From Flavobacterium eburneipallidum (GTDB taxonomy: Bacteria; Bacteroidota; Bacteroidia; Flavobacteriales; Flavobacteriaceae), in assembly GCF_027111355.2 (NCBI RefSeq), contig NZ_CP114291.2, forward strand, positions 2,852,001 through 2,916,000: 64,000 bases of DNA, written 5' to 3'. Both the position numbers and the translations under genes were made by a program. Below the pieces are notes generated by a model. It was not told the DNA's origin. It saw only the letters and a list, made by a program, of their open reading frames with translations, and searched no databases. Every line of letters starts with the position of its first letter. Position 1 is the stretch's first letter. Positions 1 to 7,674 of the stretch are shown piece by piece.

Positions 1-2
1 AA

Positions 3-416
3 AGAATCATTAAGCACATAGACTCCAAAAGTTTTGGCATACGGTTTTTGTTGAAAGGAATCTACATTCACAATGACAAGTTGTATCTCCATACCGAACT
101 CATTAATTGTAGCAATGCGCCTTTCCAAATTGATTTTGTCCAATTCAAAGTGGTGGATAAAAAACGTGCCAAACGCACCTTGATTCAAGAAAGAGTGCTG
201 ACTCCATTACGAACTTACAAACCACTAGATGAAATCGTGGGCAATGCAAAAAAGCAAAACGTTTTTCTATTGAATCAATTTACCATTTCCGATGATAAGC
301 TACTCTTAATAGAGCTGTATGAAAATAACGGTGAAAGACATCAGGTTTTGAAAGTGGAATGTTGTGATTTGGTAAGAGCAAAACTCATAAAGAATGTGGA
401 GTTAAAAATTAATTGA
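3..416 (+). CDS. traN: Conjugative transposon protein TraN, C-terminal part (5' end outside window)
   Basis: The reading frame is open from base 3 with no stop upstream, so this is the C-terminal end of a longer protein and the TTG at 48 is not a real start. The visible 137 residues carry the typical TraN C-terminal pattern: LKGIYI, then NCSNAPFQIDFVQFKVVDKK followed by AKRTLIQE, and near the end LLLIELYENNGERH. In Bacteroidetes conjugative transposons TraN is a periplasmic or outer-membrane-facing component of the mating apparatus, and this part resembles a VirB9-like beta domain. The gene places the left edge of the window inside a tra operon running on the plus strand. The family match is from recalled conserved motifs; no search was run. 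Confidence 0.85.
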   Translation, partial: RIIKHIDSKSFGIRFLLKGIYIHNDKLYLHTELINCSNAPFQIDFVQFKVVDKKRAKRTLIQERVLTPLRTYKPLDEIVGNAKKQNVFLLNQFTISDDKLLLIELYENNGERHQVLKVECCDLVRAKLIKNVELKIN

Positions 417-588
417 TCGTTTCATTCTCGATACCCAACAAAGAGGCTATTTCACCAATTGTGATTTAGCCTTTTTCCATTCACGAGTTTCGATACTAGC
501 ATTTAAAATTCTTTAAATCAACATATTGCAAGTTTGAAAGACTATTTTTTTGTAAATTTATAAAGTGTAATTCAAAAATATTTCCATT

Positions 589-864
589 ATGAGTCCTGCA
601 TTGGTTTTAAGCATTTTAGCTTTGGTATGTGGTTTTGGTCTTCGCTATTGGATTAACAGACGGAAATTTTACCGAAGAAGTCCCACGGGGGCGGAAGGTT
701 TTTCGAGTTATGAAAAATCAGTATTCATTTCTTTTCTGGAGCGTACAGGAAAATGGATTGCCTATGTTCTGATTGTTTTTGGACTTTTGTTCCTCTGGAG
801 CCATTCAAGACAAAAGAAAGAAAAAGACAAGAAGGTTCAAATTGAAGTGCAAAATCCAAAATAA
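589..864 (+). CDS. Small two-helix membrane protein of the conjugative element
   Basis: This 91-residue protein has an N-terminal hydrophobic segment (residues 4-21), a basic stretch (NRRKFYRRSPTG), a second hydrophobic segment (about 55-70) and a very basic tail (RQKKEKDKKVQ). Proteins with this layout follow traN in many flavobacterial conjugative elements, where they are often annotated misleadingly as a molybdenum transporter permease; nothing here supports a transport role. It starts at an ATG 172 bp after TraN and is the last plus-strand gene before the convergent PRTRC cluster. Function is unknown. A small accessory protein of the mating bridge is a guess from context. Confidence 0.7.
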   Translation: MSPALVLSILALVCGFGLRYWINRRKFYRRSPTGAEGFSSYEKSVFISFLERTGKWIAYVLIVFGLLFLWSHSRQKKEKDKKVQIEVQNPK

Positions 865-882
865 CGAAGCGGCGTTCTTTTG

Positions 883-1077
883 CTTCTTTTCTTTGGTCGC
901 CAATGCGGAAAGAAAAGAAGTTGGATAAAGCTCAAAAAAAGGAGGATACAGAATATCCTCCACTAATTTCGCAACCTTTTTGGTAAAATGGGAGCATTCT
1001 CCTTTTACCGAATTGGTTGCTTCCTTTTTACTGCAAAAAGACTTTTCCGACCATCGGAAGGAAGTGTCTTTTTGCAG
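883..1077. repeat. Cluster of three perfect hairpins between convergent modules
   Basis: Three inverted repeats lie in the 226-bp gap between the tra-side genes and the PRTRC cluster. The first is CTTCTTTTCTTT (883-894) pairing with 909-920. The second is GGAGGATA (941-948) pairing with 954-961 over a 5-nt loop. The third is CTGCAAAAAGAC (1031-1042) pairing with 1066-1077, with a nested 6-bp stem TTCCGA (1045-1050) and TCGGAA (1054-1059). All arms are perfect. They could act as terminators for the convergent transcripts, or be mobile palindromic repeats. Small overlapping frames here look spurious. Confidence 0.7.
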
Positions 1078-1090
1078 CCCGATTTTGATT

Positions 1091-1897
1091 TTATCCAACG
1101 GCAATGGGTTGCGACCTAAAATCCTTCAAATTGAGAAAAAAGCCTCTATTATGGGTCAATCCGTTACGAAATAAACCCCATAAAAGGGAACATCCCATTT
1201 GTGCCAATGTCGAATTAACGTACAAATCTTGTTTTTCCAATGCTTCAGCAAGGGAGCAACTTGGAGTATCGTCCTTGGCTTCAGACTGTTTCAGCAGTTC
1301 CGCAAATTCTTCGGTTACCATTGGCAAGTTGGAAATGGTTTCGTACTTTTCGGAATGAGGTTGTTTTATTGTACCAATGGTGGATAGCAATACTTGTCCT
1401 GTATATTGGCTGTTGCCAAAATCCATCCAATAGCGTGGACGATTGAAATACGCATTACCATTGTGGCTTTGTTTCAATATTTCGGCAATTTCAAAACGAG
1501 CTTTGACAGTGTCCACACAACTAATGTAAATGGTTGCTCCTGTGTGTTCGGGCAATTTTCCCAAACTGCTTTTTTCGAATTTTATGGTTTCTGCTTTCCA
1601 GTTTGTACCCGACCAACGGTTGGCTCTGTTAATTAAGGCTACCGATTTATACAATCCTGTTTCGCTACTGGCAAATCGCTGTCTGCCCAAATTGGCTTCG
1701 GTTACCACGTCATCATCCCACAAACGGACGTTTAAACCTGCGTGACCCAATGCCATGAGGCTGTGATTCATTTCCATGAGGGCGGTCAGCACCTTTGAAC
1801 CCGTTCCTCCTGCTCCAATAAGGTTTACTGTAATGGGATTGGTGGGATTGATTAAATTGTTGTCCGTAAAATGGACTTTTGTTTTTTCAGAATTCAT
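1091..1897 (-). CDS. PRTRC system ThiF family protein
   Basis: This 268-residue E1/ThiF-fold protein has the nucleotide-binding glycine motif VNLIGAGGTGSKV near residues 24-36 and WDDDVVTEANLGRQRF, which matches the ThiF region that positions ATP and the adenylation arginines. C178/C195-type cysteines after it (SCVDT, SCSLAEA) could be mechanistic, but this is not certain. PRTRC cassettes (ParB-related, ThiF-related) are carried on plasmids and conjugative elements; their function is not established. I place the start at the ATG ending at 1897, not the GTG at 1900, because it forms a TGATG overlap with the stop of the upstream gene, indicating translational coupling. Confidence 0.85.
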   Translation of the reverse strand: MNSEKTKVHFTDNNLINPTNPITVNLIGAGGTGSKVLTALMEMNHSLMALGHAGLNVRLWDDDVVTEANLGRQRFASSETGLYKSVALINRANRWSGTNWKAETIKFEKSSLGKLPEHTGATIYISCVDTVKARFEIAEILKQSHNGNAYFNRPRYWMDFGNSQYTGQVLLSTIGTIKQPHSEKYETISNLPMVTEEFAELLKQSEAKDDTPSCSLAEALEKQDLYVNSTLAQMGCSLLWGLFRNGLTHNRGFFLNLKDFRSQPIAVG

Positions 1898-2607
1898 CAC
1901 AACAAGTTTTTTAAGGTTTTGGCACTCATTTTTAATACCTCTTTAGGGAAAGCTTTGTTTGTATTTATAAGGCTTTCCCAAAGTGTCACACAGTTTCCTT
2001 TTATCGGATTATAATCAGGCATCAGATGACTGAAATAGCTTTTGAAAAAATAGTCTTCCCATGTGCTGGTAAATTCTTCCACTAATACAATATTCTTTAT
2101 CTGAACATTTACCGTTCCCATACATACATTTCCATTTTCGTACACATTGAAAAAAGGAGCATTGTATAATTTTGTGTTTTCGGTGGGTCTTCGGTTAGTA
2201 CCCAAGGCAAAGACAATAAGACTAGTTTTGTTGGCAATCCATAACATTGGAGGCATATTGGCGATTCCATTTGAAATCCCTAAATTTTCCGTGAAACACA
2301 GTTCTCTTTGCATCGCTTTGGTAAACCAAATTACTTTATTTTTAATGGGGTCTAGATGCAAAATAGTGTCGCCCATTATTCCCTCTGATTTCAAACAAGG
2401 TTCTTTTTGTTCATTTGCTATTTTCAATGCCTTTGCGAGTTGATTCGCTTCTTTTAGCGTTAAAGGATGCGCATTAATGGGATTACCATTTTTATCCATG
2501 TCAAAATATTCTACGTAGTTGTCCGAATTCATTCCTTTGGTTTGGTAAAATACCAATGCTGATATGGGATGATACAGTGTTCCGAAATTTTCTGTTATAT
2601 CTTTCAT
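1897..2607 (-). CDS. PRTRC system protein B
   Basis: This 236-residue protein begins MKDITENFGTLYHPISALVF and contains the PRTRC-B style core LWIANKTSLIVFALG followed by RRPTENTKLYNAPFFNVYENGNVCMG and a C-terminal TWEDYFFKSYFSHL segment. No catalytic motif is apparent. A GTG lies one codon upstream, but the ATG at 2607 is the better start. Its stop overlaps the ThiF-like gene by one base, and it follows the upstream gene by 12 bp, so it sits inside one operon. The biochemical role of PRTRC-B is not known. Confidence 0.85.
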   Translation of the reverse strand: MKDITENFGTLYHPISALVFYQTKGMNSDNYVEYFDMDKNGNPINAHPLTLKEANQLAKALKIANEQKEPCLKSEGIMGDTILHLDPIKNKVIWFTKAMQRELCFTENLGISNGIANMPPMLWIANKTSLIVFALGTNRRPTENTKLYNAPFFNVYENGNVCMGTVNVQIKNIVLVEEFTSTWEDYFFKSYFSHLMPDYNPIKGNCVTLWESLINTNKAFPKEVLKMSAKTLKNLL

Positions 2608-2619
2608 CACTATTATTTT

Positions 2620-3777
2620 TTAAAAATTGTTCAGGAAACCTATTAATTCTTCTAAAAGAGCAAATAATCGATTTTCAAAATCGAGATTGTTTTCGGATAT
2701 GTCACTTCCGTCAAAACGTTTCAAAATGAAGGGTTCTTCGATCTGTCCGTATTCTTGTAACGCATTATTCACGCTTTGTATGAGCTGTTGATTTAGCCCT
2801 CCATTTCCCTTTGCATAAAATGATACATAGTAGTCCATTGTTACAGTATTCTCGAAATCGTCAACATCTTCTGCTTCTTCGTTGGTTCTCGCATTTCGAA
2901 ATACATTTTCATTCGGATATTGTTCCAAAAGAGCTAAAGCTTCTTGCCCTAATTTCCAACAATCAAGGTCTAAAATGTCCTTGCATTGCAAACGGTTCAA
3001 TCGTTCTTTGAAATAGGTTAAGTTGGCAGGGTTGAAAATCTTTTTTTCCATTCGGTCGCCAATCCATTCTGCTTGGTCAAATTCGCACTTATAAACAGGT
3101 GTTTCTTTGTTGTCTTCTTCATCGTTTAGCCATTCTTTTAGCATTTCGTATTGGTAATAAAGAAAATTATCTTCCTGTCTATAATAAGGTATGTTGACTA
3201 TATGATAGAGATAACTACAGACCGATAACAAAAGCTTTGCATTAGGTTTCTTTTTTTTATTTTTCAGCAATCTGTACAGGGGAGCTACAGGAATATAATA
3301 AAGCGTAGCCCCTGTATGGTAGCGTTCTTCACTTGTGAAAAATATTTTTTCATTCTGCTGTACGAGTTTGACTTCTTCCCAATCTTTCACTTTGTTTTTT
3401 AATTGTTCCTCCATATTCCATAATGCCAATGCCATATTATAGGGATAACCGTAAATTTGTGTTGGCATCGGTTTAATTTGATAATGTTCAGCAAGTAGGG
3501 AAAGAGACTGATAAAAATCCCTTTCTATTTTTGCTGTTTTCTTACAAGCCTGTACCGTTTCCATTTCAGCCAGTTTTGGGAGAAACGAGTTTCTTAAAAA
3601 ACCATCGGCATCATGGGTATCGGTACGGACTGCTGTTTGTCCTTTTGGATTTCGCTGGCATCCTTTGTCCGTTGCATCCAGTTTGCGAACTCGTTTAACT
3701 GACGATGCAATTGCTTTTGTTTTGGCTCTTTGGGTAGGCGTATCGTACCCGCTATGATAGGTCGTTGCATGAGTCAT
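2620..3777 (-). CDS. Uncharacterised protein encoded within the PRTRC cluster
   Basis: I do not recognise a characterised family in this 385-residue soluble protein. The N-terminal about 60 residues are basic and low in structure (QRAKTKAIASSVKRVRKLD). The middle is rich in aromatic and charged residues (YHTGATLYYIPVAPLYRLL; KLLLSVCSYLYHIVNIPYYR), and an acidic block (EWLNDEEDNKE) sits near residue 215. There is no signal peptide or membrane segment. It lies between PRTRC-C and PRTRC-B with a 12-bp gap to B, in the position where other PRTRC clusters carry protein F or an unnamed gene. It may be a divergent equivalent, but sequence similarity was not tested. Confidence 0.7.
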   Translation of the reverse strand: MTHATTYHSGYDTPTQRAKTKAIASSVKRVRKLDATDKGCQRNPKGQTAVRTDTHDADGFLRNSFLPKLAEMETVQACKKTAKIERDFYQSLSLLAEHYQIKPMPTQIYGYPYNMALALWNMEEQLKNKVKDWEEVKLVQQNEKIFFTSEERYHTGATLYYIPVAPLYRLLKNKKKKPNAKLLLSVCSYLYHIVNIPYYRQEDNFLYYQYEMLKEWLNDEEDNKETPVYKCEFDQAEWIGDRMEKKIFNPANLTYFKERLNRLQCKDILDLDCWKLGQEALALLEQYPNENVFRNARTNEEAEDVDDFENTVTMDYYVSFYAKGNGGLNQQLIQSVNNALQEYGQIEEPFILKRFDGSDISENNLDFENRLFALLEELIGFLNNF

Positions 3778-3797
3778 CTTTTTTTATTTTTTATGGA

Positions 3798-4016
3798 TTA
3801 ACCTTTCGTTCCGATGGCACTTTCAAAACGGTATTGTACCGTATCCTCTTTTATCAGAGGTGCAGAAATTTTGGCAGTAGTGAGCATGGGATACGTATTG
3901 GAATAAAAATTCAATACTGCCTGTACACTCCATTTTGGCTCTGGGTCTGTTAGTTTTATTTCCTGACCTTTATCAATCAGGATGAATACTCTGTCTAATT
4001 GTGTTGTTAATAACAT
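3798..4016 (-). CDS. PRTRC system protein C
   Basis: This 72-residue protein matches the short PRTRC-C family: an N-terminal beta strand LDRVFILIDKGQEIKL, then DPEPKWSVQAVLNFYSNTYP and the ending SAPLIKEDTVQYRFESAIGTKG. The family is normally about this length. It starts at ATG 4016, 18 bp after the end of PRTRC-E, and precedes the unnamed 385-residue gene by 20 bp, so co-transcription is likely. Function is unknown. Confidence 0.85.
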   Translation of the reverse strand: MLLTTQLDRVFILIDKGQEIKLTDPEPKWSVQAVLNFYSNTYPMLTTAKISAPLIKEDTVQYRFESAIGTKG

Positions 4017-4034
4017 GATTACTACATTTTGAGG

Positions 4035-4571
4035 TTAAACATTTTCTTGTTCTGCACCAAAAAGGCTTGGCGATGCAAACTTGTCGGACAGTTCTTTTTT
4101 GCGCTTGTTTATGGCTTCGGCATGTTCAGAATAATCGTTGGGATTGGGTATTTTCATCCAAGCCTCACGAGGTTTGCCCTCTTTGTCCAATTCATCTGCC
4201 TTGGTCATTGCTTCTTGATACTTTTTGTCCTTTTCGTCCTTTGTTTTTTTCTCCTTTTCGGATTTTTCCTTTTCCATTGCCGATTGCTTTTGGGCATTTT
4301 CCAGTTGCTTCATGAAAGCTTCCATGTTTACCATTAAGCCTGATGCAGATTGCAAAGGATGCGTAACTCTTTCAAAAAATCCCTCGTCCAGTTCTTCTGC
4401 TGTCCCCCTCAAATTTAAAGGGGGTATCAGTTGCTTTGCCTTGTCTCCGCATTGTTCGTTGTGGAGCAATATCGAAACTACAAGATTGTTTTCCACTCCT
4501 TTGGATATGGTTAGCTGTAAATCGCCAGTAATTTCTAATTGTGCGATTTGATTGAAAAAATTTGCTTTCAT
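4035..4571 (-). CDS. PRTRC system protein E
   Basis: This 178-residue protein begins MKANFFNQIAQLEITGDLQL and continues with a beta-rich segment containing LIPPLNLRGTAEELDEGFFE, the typical PRTRC-E region. It is followed by a long, highly charged and probably coiled-coil stretch (about residues 90-122, many Lys and Glu), and ends DKFASPSLFGAEQENV. It is the first named PRTRC gene in the operon and follows a small gene by 24 bp. No enzymatic motif is visible. The role of PRTRC-E is unknown. Confidence 0.85.
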   Translation of the reverse strand: MKANFFNQIAQLEITGDLQLTISKGVENNLVVSILLHNEQCGDKAKQLIPPLNLRGTAEELDEGFFERVTHPLQSASGLMVNMEAFMKQLENAQKQSAMEKEKSEKEKKTKDEKDKKYQEAMTKADELDKEGKPREAWMKIPNPNDYSEHAEAINKRKKELSDKFASPSLFGAEQENV

Positions 4572-4595
4572 TTTTTTAAAATTTTAAAGTGTAGT

Positions 4596-4814
4596 TCATT
4601 TTTTTTTTAACTCCATTAACTTTTGGTGCATGTCCGTCCAATACGCTTTCTGTCTTCTGTCAAAATCAGAATCATTTTTGTCCTCATGCTCATACTCTTT
4701 GTACTCTGTAGTTACTTTGATGGCTTCATCAAGGTCGGTTACTTCAATTAGGCAACCATTTAGGTCAGATACTTTCATTGGTTTATCATTTAGGTCAATT
4801 GAAATGAAAGACAT
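4596..4814 (-). CDS. Small hypothetical protein at the head of the PRTRC cluster
   Basis: This 72-residue acidic protein begins MSFISIDLNDKPMKVSDLNG, followed by LIEVTDLDEAIKVTTEYKEY and the C-terminal RRQKAYWTDMHQKLMELKKK. A longer frame with an upstream start would run further into the DUF932 gene. I use the ATG at 4814, which leaves a 20-bp overlap with the DUF932 gene and has a purine-rich GGGGGCGG directly upstream. Such small genes are common beside PRTRC-E in Bacteroidetes elements. Function is unknown. Confidence 0.7.
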   Translation of the reverse strand: MSFISIDLNDKPMKVSDLNGCLIEVTDLDEAIKVTTEYKEYEHEDKNDSDFDRRQKAYWTDMHQKLMELKKK

Positions 4815-5868
4815 CCGCCCCCATCTTTGAAAAAGAAGTACACAATTCAAATGCTTTTTGTGATTTCAGCTGTGCCGTACCGCCCATTATAATGGATTGC
4901 AATTTGGCTTCATCATCTTTGTAATTGCGTACATTTTGGTAGTAGCCTGTTACCGCATTGTAAGCACCGAATAATGTGCCTCTTGTGGTTTCCATTTGTT
5001 GGCTCTCTGATAGCATGGCAAAAGAAAATGTATCTTCAACAGTGTTTTTAAACAAGGTAGACATTTCGTCTTCATTCCCTTTTTTGATATGCTCCAAGGT
5101 TTCCTTATTGGGACATAGTGCCAGTTGTATTAATTTTTTAACTTCCATATCCGTTACCCTTACTTTTGCCCATTCGTTAAAAATTCCTTCCAGTTGGTTG
5201 CTGAACTCGTTTGCCAATCCCATTACTTTGTGTGCATTGTCCAATCGTTGTTTAGCTCCCGAAGTATGGCGGATGCGTACCACATTGCTCATGTTTCGAA
5301 GTGAAGCGTTCAACGTGTTTTGACAAACAATTCGAATGGGTGTAAAAGCGGCTGTTATGCTTCCGCTTCCATCGTGAGAAGTGGTCAGAAAAATATATTT
5401 TTCCGTTACGTCATCGCCATTCCCTACACGAATGTAATCGGGCAGTTTTGCAGTTATAAAAATGCGTTCCCCATTACCCAATGCACCTGCGGTCTCGTAT
5501 AAAATCCCATCAGTTCCACCTACAATCGCATCAAAAAAGCCAAATGCTTCTCGATTCTGCACAATGTGATACTCTTTGCCAACTACGCCCAATACCGAAT
5601 TGCTATCAGTACGTATGGTGGCAAAATAGTTGGGTACGTGCAGTTCAGCATTGCCAATCACAATGTCGTTTGCAGTTTCTATGATGCCTGAACTTTTGGC
5701 ATGAAGAGGTGTTTTGACCACTTCATAATCAAGTCCTGCGTGTTTGATGGCGCCCGAACTTGTAGGGTAGTCTTTTACAATTTGCCCCAATCCGTGCCAA
5801 GCCTTTTCTTGAACGCCAAAAAATGAGTGACGTCCCGTTTTTTCGTTGAAATTTAAATTGTGTGCCAT
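4795..5868 (-). CDS. DUF932 domain protein (phage/plasmid-like)
   Basis: This 357-residue protein has the family hallmarks: an N-terminal GVQEKAWHGLGQIV, FGFFDAIVGGTDGILYETAG, NGERIFITAKLPDYIRVG, FLTTSHDGSGSITAAFTPIRIVCQNTLNASL (as two adjoining motifs), and GTLFGAYNAVTGYYQNVRN near the C-terminus. DUF932 proteins are widespread on plasmids, phages and conjugative elements and are thought to act in DNA metabolism, but no activity is established. It sits 44 bp downstream of ssb and overlaps the next gene by 20 bp, so it is probably co-transcribed with both. Confidence 0.88.
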   Translation of the reverse strand: MAHNLNFNEKTGRHSFFGVQEKAWHGLGQIVKDYPTSSGAIKHAGLDYEVVKTPLHAKSSGIIETANDIVIGNAELHVPNYFATIRTDSNSVLGVVGKEYHIVQNREAFGFFDAIVGGTDGILYETAGALGNGERIFITAKLPDYIRVGNGDDVTEKYIFLTTSHDGSGSITAAFTPIRIVCQNTLNASLRNMSNVVRIRHTSGAKQRLDNAHKVMGLANEFSNQLEGIFNEWAKVRVTDMEVKKLIQLALCPNKETLEHIKKGNEDEMSTLFKNTVEDTFSFAMLSESQQMETTRGTLFGAYNAVTGYYQNVRNYKDDEAKLQSIIMGGTAQLKSQKAFELCTSFSKMGADVFHFN

Positions 5869-5912
5869 AATGTTGAAATTTTAAAGTTGTTAAAATGATT
5901 AAATGATGGTGG

Positions 5913-6305
5913 TTAAAATGGGAGGTCGTCCGTAGGTTCCTGCTTTTCGACCTTATTTTTTTCTTGTTTAGTTGTAGCTTGTGCATTTTCTGTTTTCTTA
6001 CCGCCTCCGTGTGATTTGATGGTAGAAACATTAAAATTCAAACTCGCTTTTAGCTCGCCGTCATTAGCAGTCCACGCTCTTGCGCTTACTCTTCCAGTAA
6101 GTTCTACCAATGTTCCTTTGGTGAGTATCTTGGCTACATTTGTGCTAATCCAATAAGAGCAGTCAAAATAAGTAGTCTGTTCGATGCGCTCACCTTGTTT
6201 GTTGCGATACCCATCGTTAATGGCTACTGAAAAATTGACCACTTGCTTTTCCTGTGACGTTGTGCGTACCTCCGCATCCCTTGTCAGTCTTCCGATGATG
6301 TTCAT
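5913..6305 (-). CDS. ssb: Single-stranded DNA-binding protein of the conjugative element
   Basis: This is a 130-residue SSB. It begins MNIIGRLTRDAEVRTT with the OB-fold strands VVNFSVAINDGY and FDCSYWISTNVAKILTKGTLVELTGRVSARAW, followed by a polar linker (KTENAQATTKQEKNKVEK) and the acidic tip DDLPF that recruits partner proteins. It is shorter than typical chromosomal SSBs, as is usual for element-borne copies. It coats single-stranded DNA during transfer or replication. It is the first gene of the minus-strand operon leading into DUF932 and PRTRC. Confidence 0.93.
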   Translation of the reverse strand: MNIIGRLTRDAEVRTTSQEKQVVNFSVAINDGYRNKQGERIEQTTYFDCSYWISTNVAKILTKGTLVELTGRVSARAWTANDGELKASLNFNVSTIKSHGGGKKTENAQATTKQEKNKVEKQEPTDDLPF

Positions 6306-6495
6306 GATTATAAATTTTTAGATTACATTTTTTTTACTTTACATATTCGGCAATGAGAGGAGGAGCTGTTTCGTTTCACTCTATTACCATTTTCAATGCT
6401 GTTGTTTTTCATAATTGACATTTTTTTTATTCGTCTAAAGAGCCGGAGTATGCTTTGTTTCGTTTCAGGAGCATAAAAGGTTAGTGTTTAGCAGC

Positions 6496-6570
6496 AACAA
6501 GGTTTTGTCAAATAAATACAACCCTAATGGGTGGAGATTTTTTGACAAACCCGTAGGGCTTGACCTTGTT
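6496..6570. ncRNA. Possible structured RNA or DNA element with branched stems
   Basis: An outer stem AACAAGGT (6496-6503) pairs with ACCTTGTT (6563-6570). Immediately inside, TTTGTCAAA (6504-6512) pairs with TTTGACAAA (6541-6549). The inner loop contains ACCC-TAAT-GGGT (6521-6532), and the right arm carries a second small CCC-GTA-GGG hairpin (6550-6558). All these pairings are perfect. A transcript could be a small regulatory RNA or leader; as DNA it could be part of an origin. No known RNA family was recognised. Confidence 0.35.
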
Positions 6571-6932
6571 TCTGCGTTAAGAACACGTAAATACCTTTGC
6601 TCTTGAAATGGACAAAGAGCATACTGGTTCTTGAATAAAGGAATTTGTGGAAACCGTGAAAAGGTATTCAGTAAATGGTTAATGGTGATTTATGAACCTG
6701 TTTGATGTGGTAAAATTTCTAGTACCCTTTTAGTTCTAGAATCTTTTTAAAATATATCGCTTTGGAAGCATTAAAAGGATAAATGCTTTGGCAGAAGATG
6801 TTCATGCTTAAATACATTCGCTCTTAACTTTCTTTGCACGGGAACACACCAAAAGAAACAGTTGAAGGAAAACCGTTGGATATAAACCATTACATAATTC
6901 ACTTTAAGAACCAAAAGACAATGAGAATCACC

Positions 6933-7015
6933 CAAAACCAACAAAATAGATGTAAAGGCTGTAATAATCTTAAACAACAAATCCTAATACCAGATAATTC
7001 CAGCATTAGGTATTT
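6933..7015 (+). repeat. Dispersed imperfect direct repeat, copy A
   Basis: Bases 6933-6956 are identical over 24 nt to 22685-22708 (start CAAAACCAACAAAATAG). Similarity continues, with substitutions and small gaps, for about 55 bp further in both copies (GCTGTAA, CCTAATA, AGAT, ATTCCA, ATTAGG/ATTAAG). Both copies have the same orientation and lie in otherwise gene-free DNA, bracketing 15.7 kb that holds RHS cassette 1 and the minus half of the secretion machine. Confidence 0.7.
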
Positions 7016-7201
7016 AATCTTTCAAAGTATTGAGTTTTTTTGACTTTACTTTACATTATCATTTTTAAATGGAGCGTGTATTGTCTTGCTTTCCTACTCT
7101 CGTTGGGTGCTATTGGAATGGGTGCGAAGTCAGAGATATTCGCACAGCGCATCCGACTTGATAACGTTCGTTTTTTAAGGAACACTTCGAGCAGCGGGTG
7201 T

Positions 7202-7672
7202 TTATTGTGTATCATCACTATTTACTGTTGGTTTCTTATACTTTTTTGCTTCAAAATAAAAATAAATAAAGAGTAAAAAGTGACTAAAATTAATGCCAAT
7301 CGCAAAAGTATTATCTCCTTTAATATAATTAAAATAAGAAAAAATATTAAAAATTTTCACTGAAAATTGAACAAGTTTGTCTCCTGAATTAATCAAATAA
7401 AGAGATAAGTCAGGACCAATAATAAGTTTATAAGTCAATCCTAAAAGAATAACACTGAATGATTGTATTAAATTTATAATCCATAAAAAAACAAACGCCT
7501 TTTTTAGATATTTTTCCTCAAAAATAAAATATATAGGTAACAAGCAAAGTATGCTAAAAAAGATAAGAAACAATGTTTCAAAATTAAAACTAGATGTAAA
7601 CATATCGACAACGTTTATTATAAAACAGACAATATAAATAATAGCACTATAAATTAAAATTGATTTTTTCAT
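7202..7672 (-). CDS. Small polytopic membrane protein, candidate immunity protein of RHS cassette 1
   Basis: This 156-residue hydrophobic protein has four predicted membrane helices (about residues 4-24, 33-52, 60-80 and 120-141) and a short hydrophilic tail ending NSDDTQ. No family was recognised. It starts 2 bp after the stop of the 1429-residue RHS protein, so it is very likely translated from the same mRNA. In RHS and other polymorphic toxin systems the gene directly after the toxin tail normally encodes its immunity protein, and a membrane immunity protein fits a toxin acting on or across the membrane. The immunity role is inferred from position only. Confidence 0.6.
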   Translation of the reverse strand: MKKSILIYSAIIYIVCFIINVVDMFTSSFNFETLFLIFFSILCLLPIYFIFEEKYLKKAFVFLWIINLIQSFSVILLGLTYKLIIGPDLSLYLINSGDKLVQFSVKIFNIFSYFNYIKGDNTFAIGINFSHFLLFIYFYFEAKKYKKPTVNSDDTQ

Positions 7673-7674
7673 TT

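Larger units (their letters stand above)
6306..7201. other. Non-coding region upstream of ssb, with structured segments
   Basis: About 0.9 kb without a convincing gene; short frames on both strands have no recognisable composition. It holds a multi-branched inverted-repeat structure at 6496-6570, a dispersed repeat copy at 6933-7015, and a GC-richer block near 7100-7200 with a small perfect hairpin GTGCGAA (7122-7128) and TTCGCAC (7139-7145). The position, directly upstream of ssb and at the border between conjugative genes and RHS genes, would suit an origin or an element end, but no att site was identified. Confidence 0.6.

Noticed and set aside
805..1174. Two overlapping short frames on opposite strands between the tra-side genes and the PRTRC cluster
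   Set aside because: They read through the hairpin arms, overlap flanking genes and have no recognisable composition.
6771..7276. Short frames on both strands near the GC-richer block upstream of ssb
   Set aside because: They overlap each other and the membrane protein gene at 7202, and show no family motif or start context.
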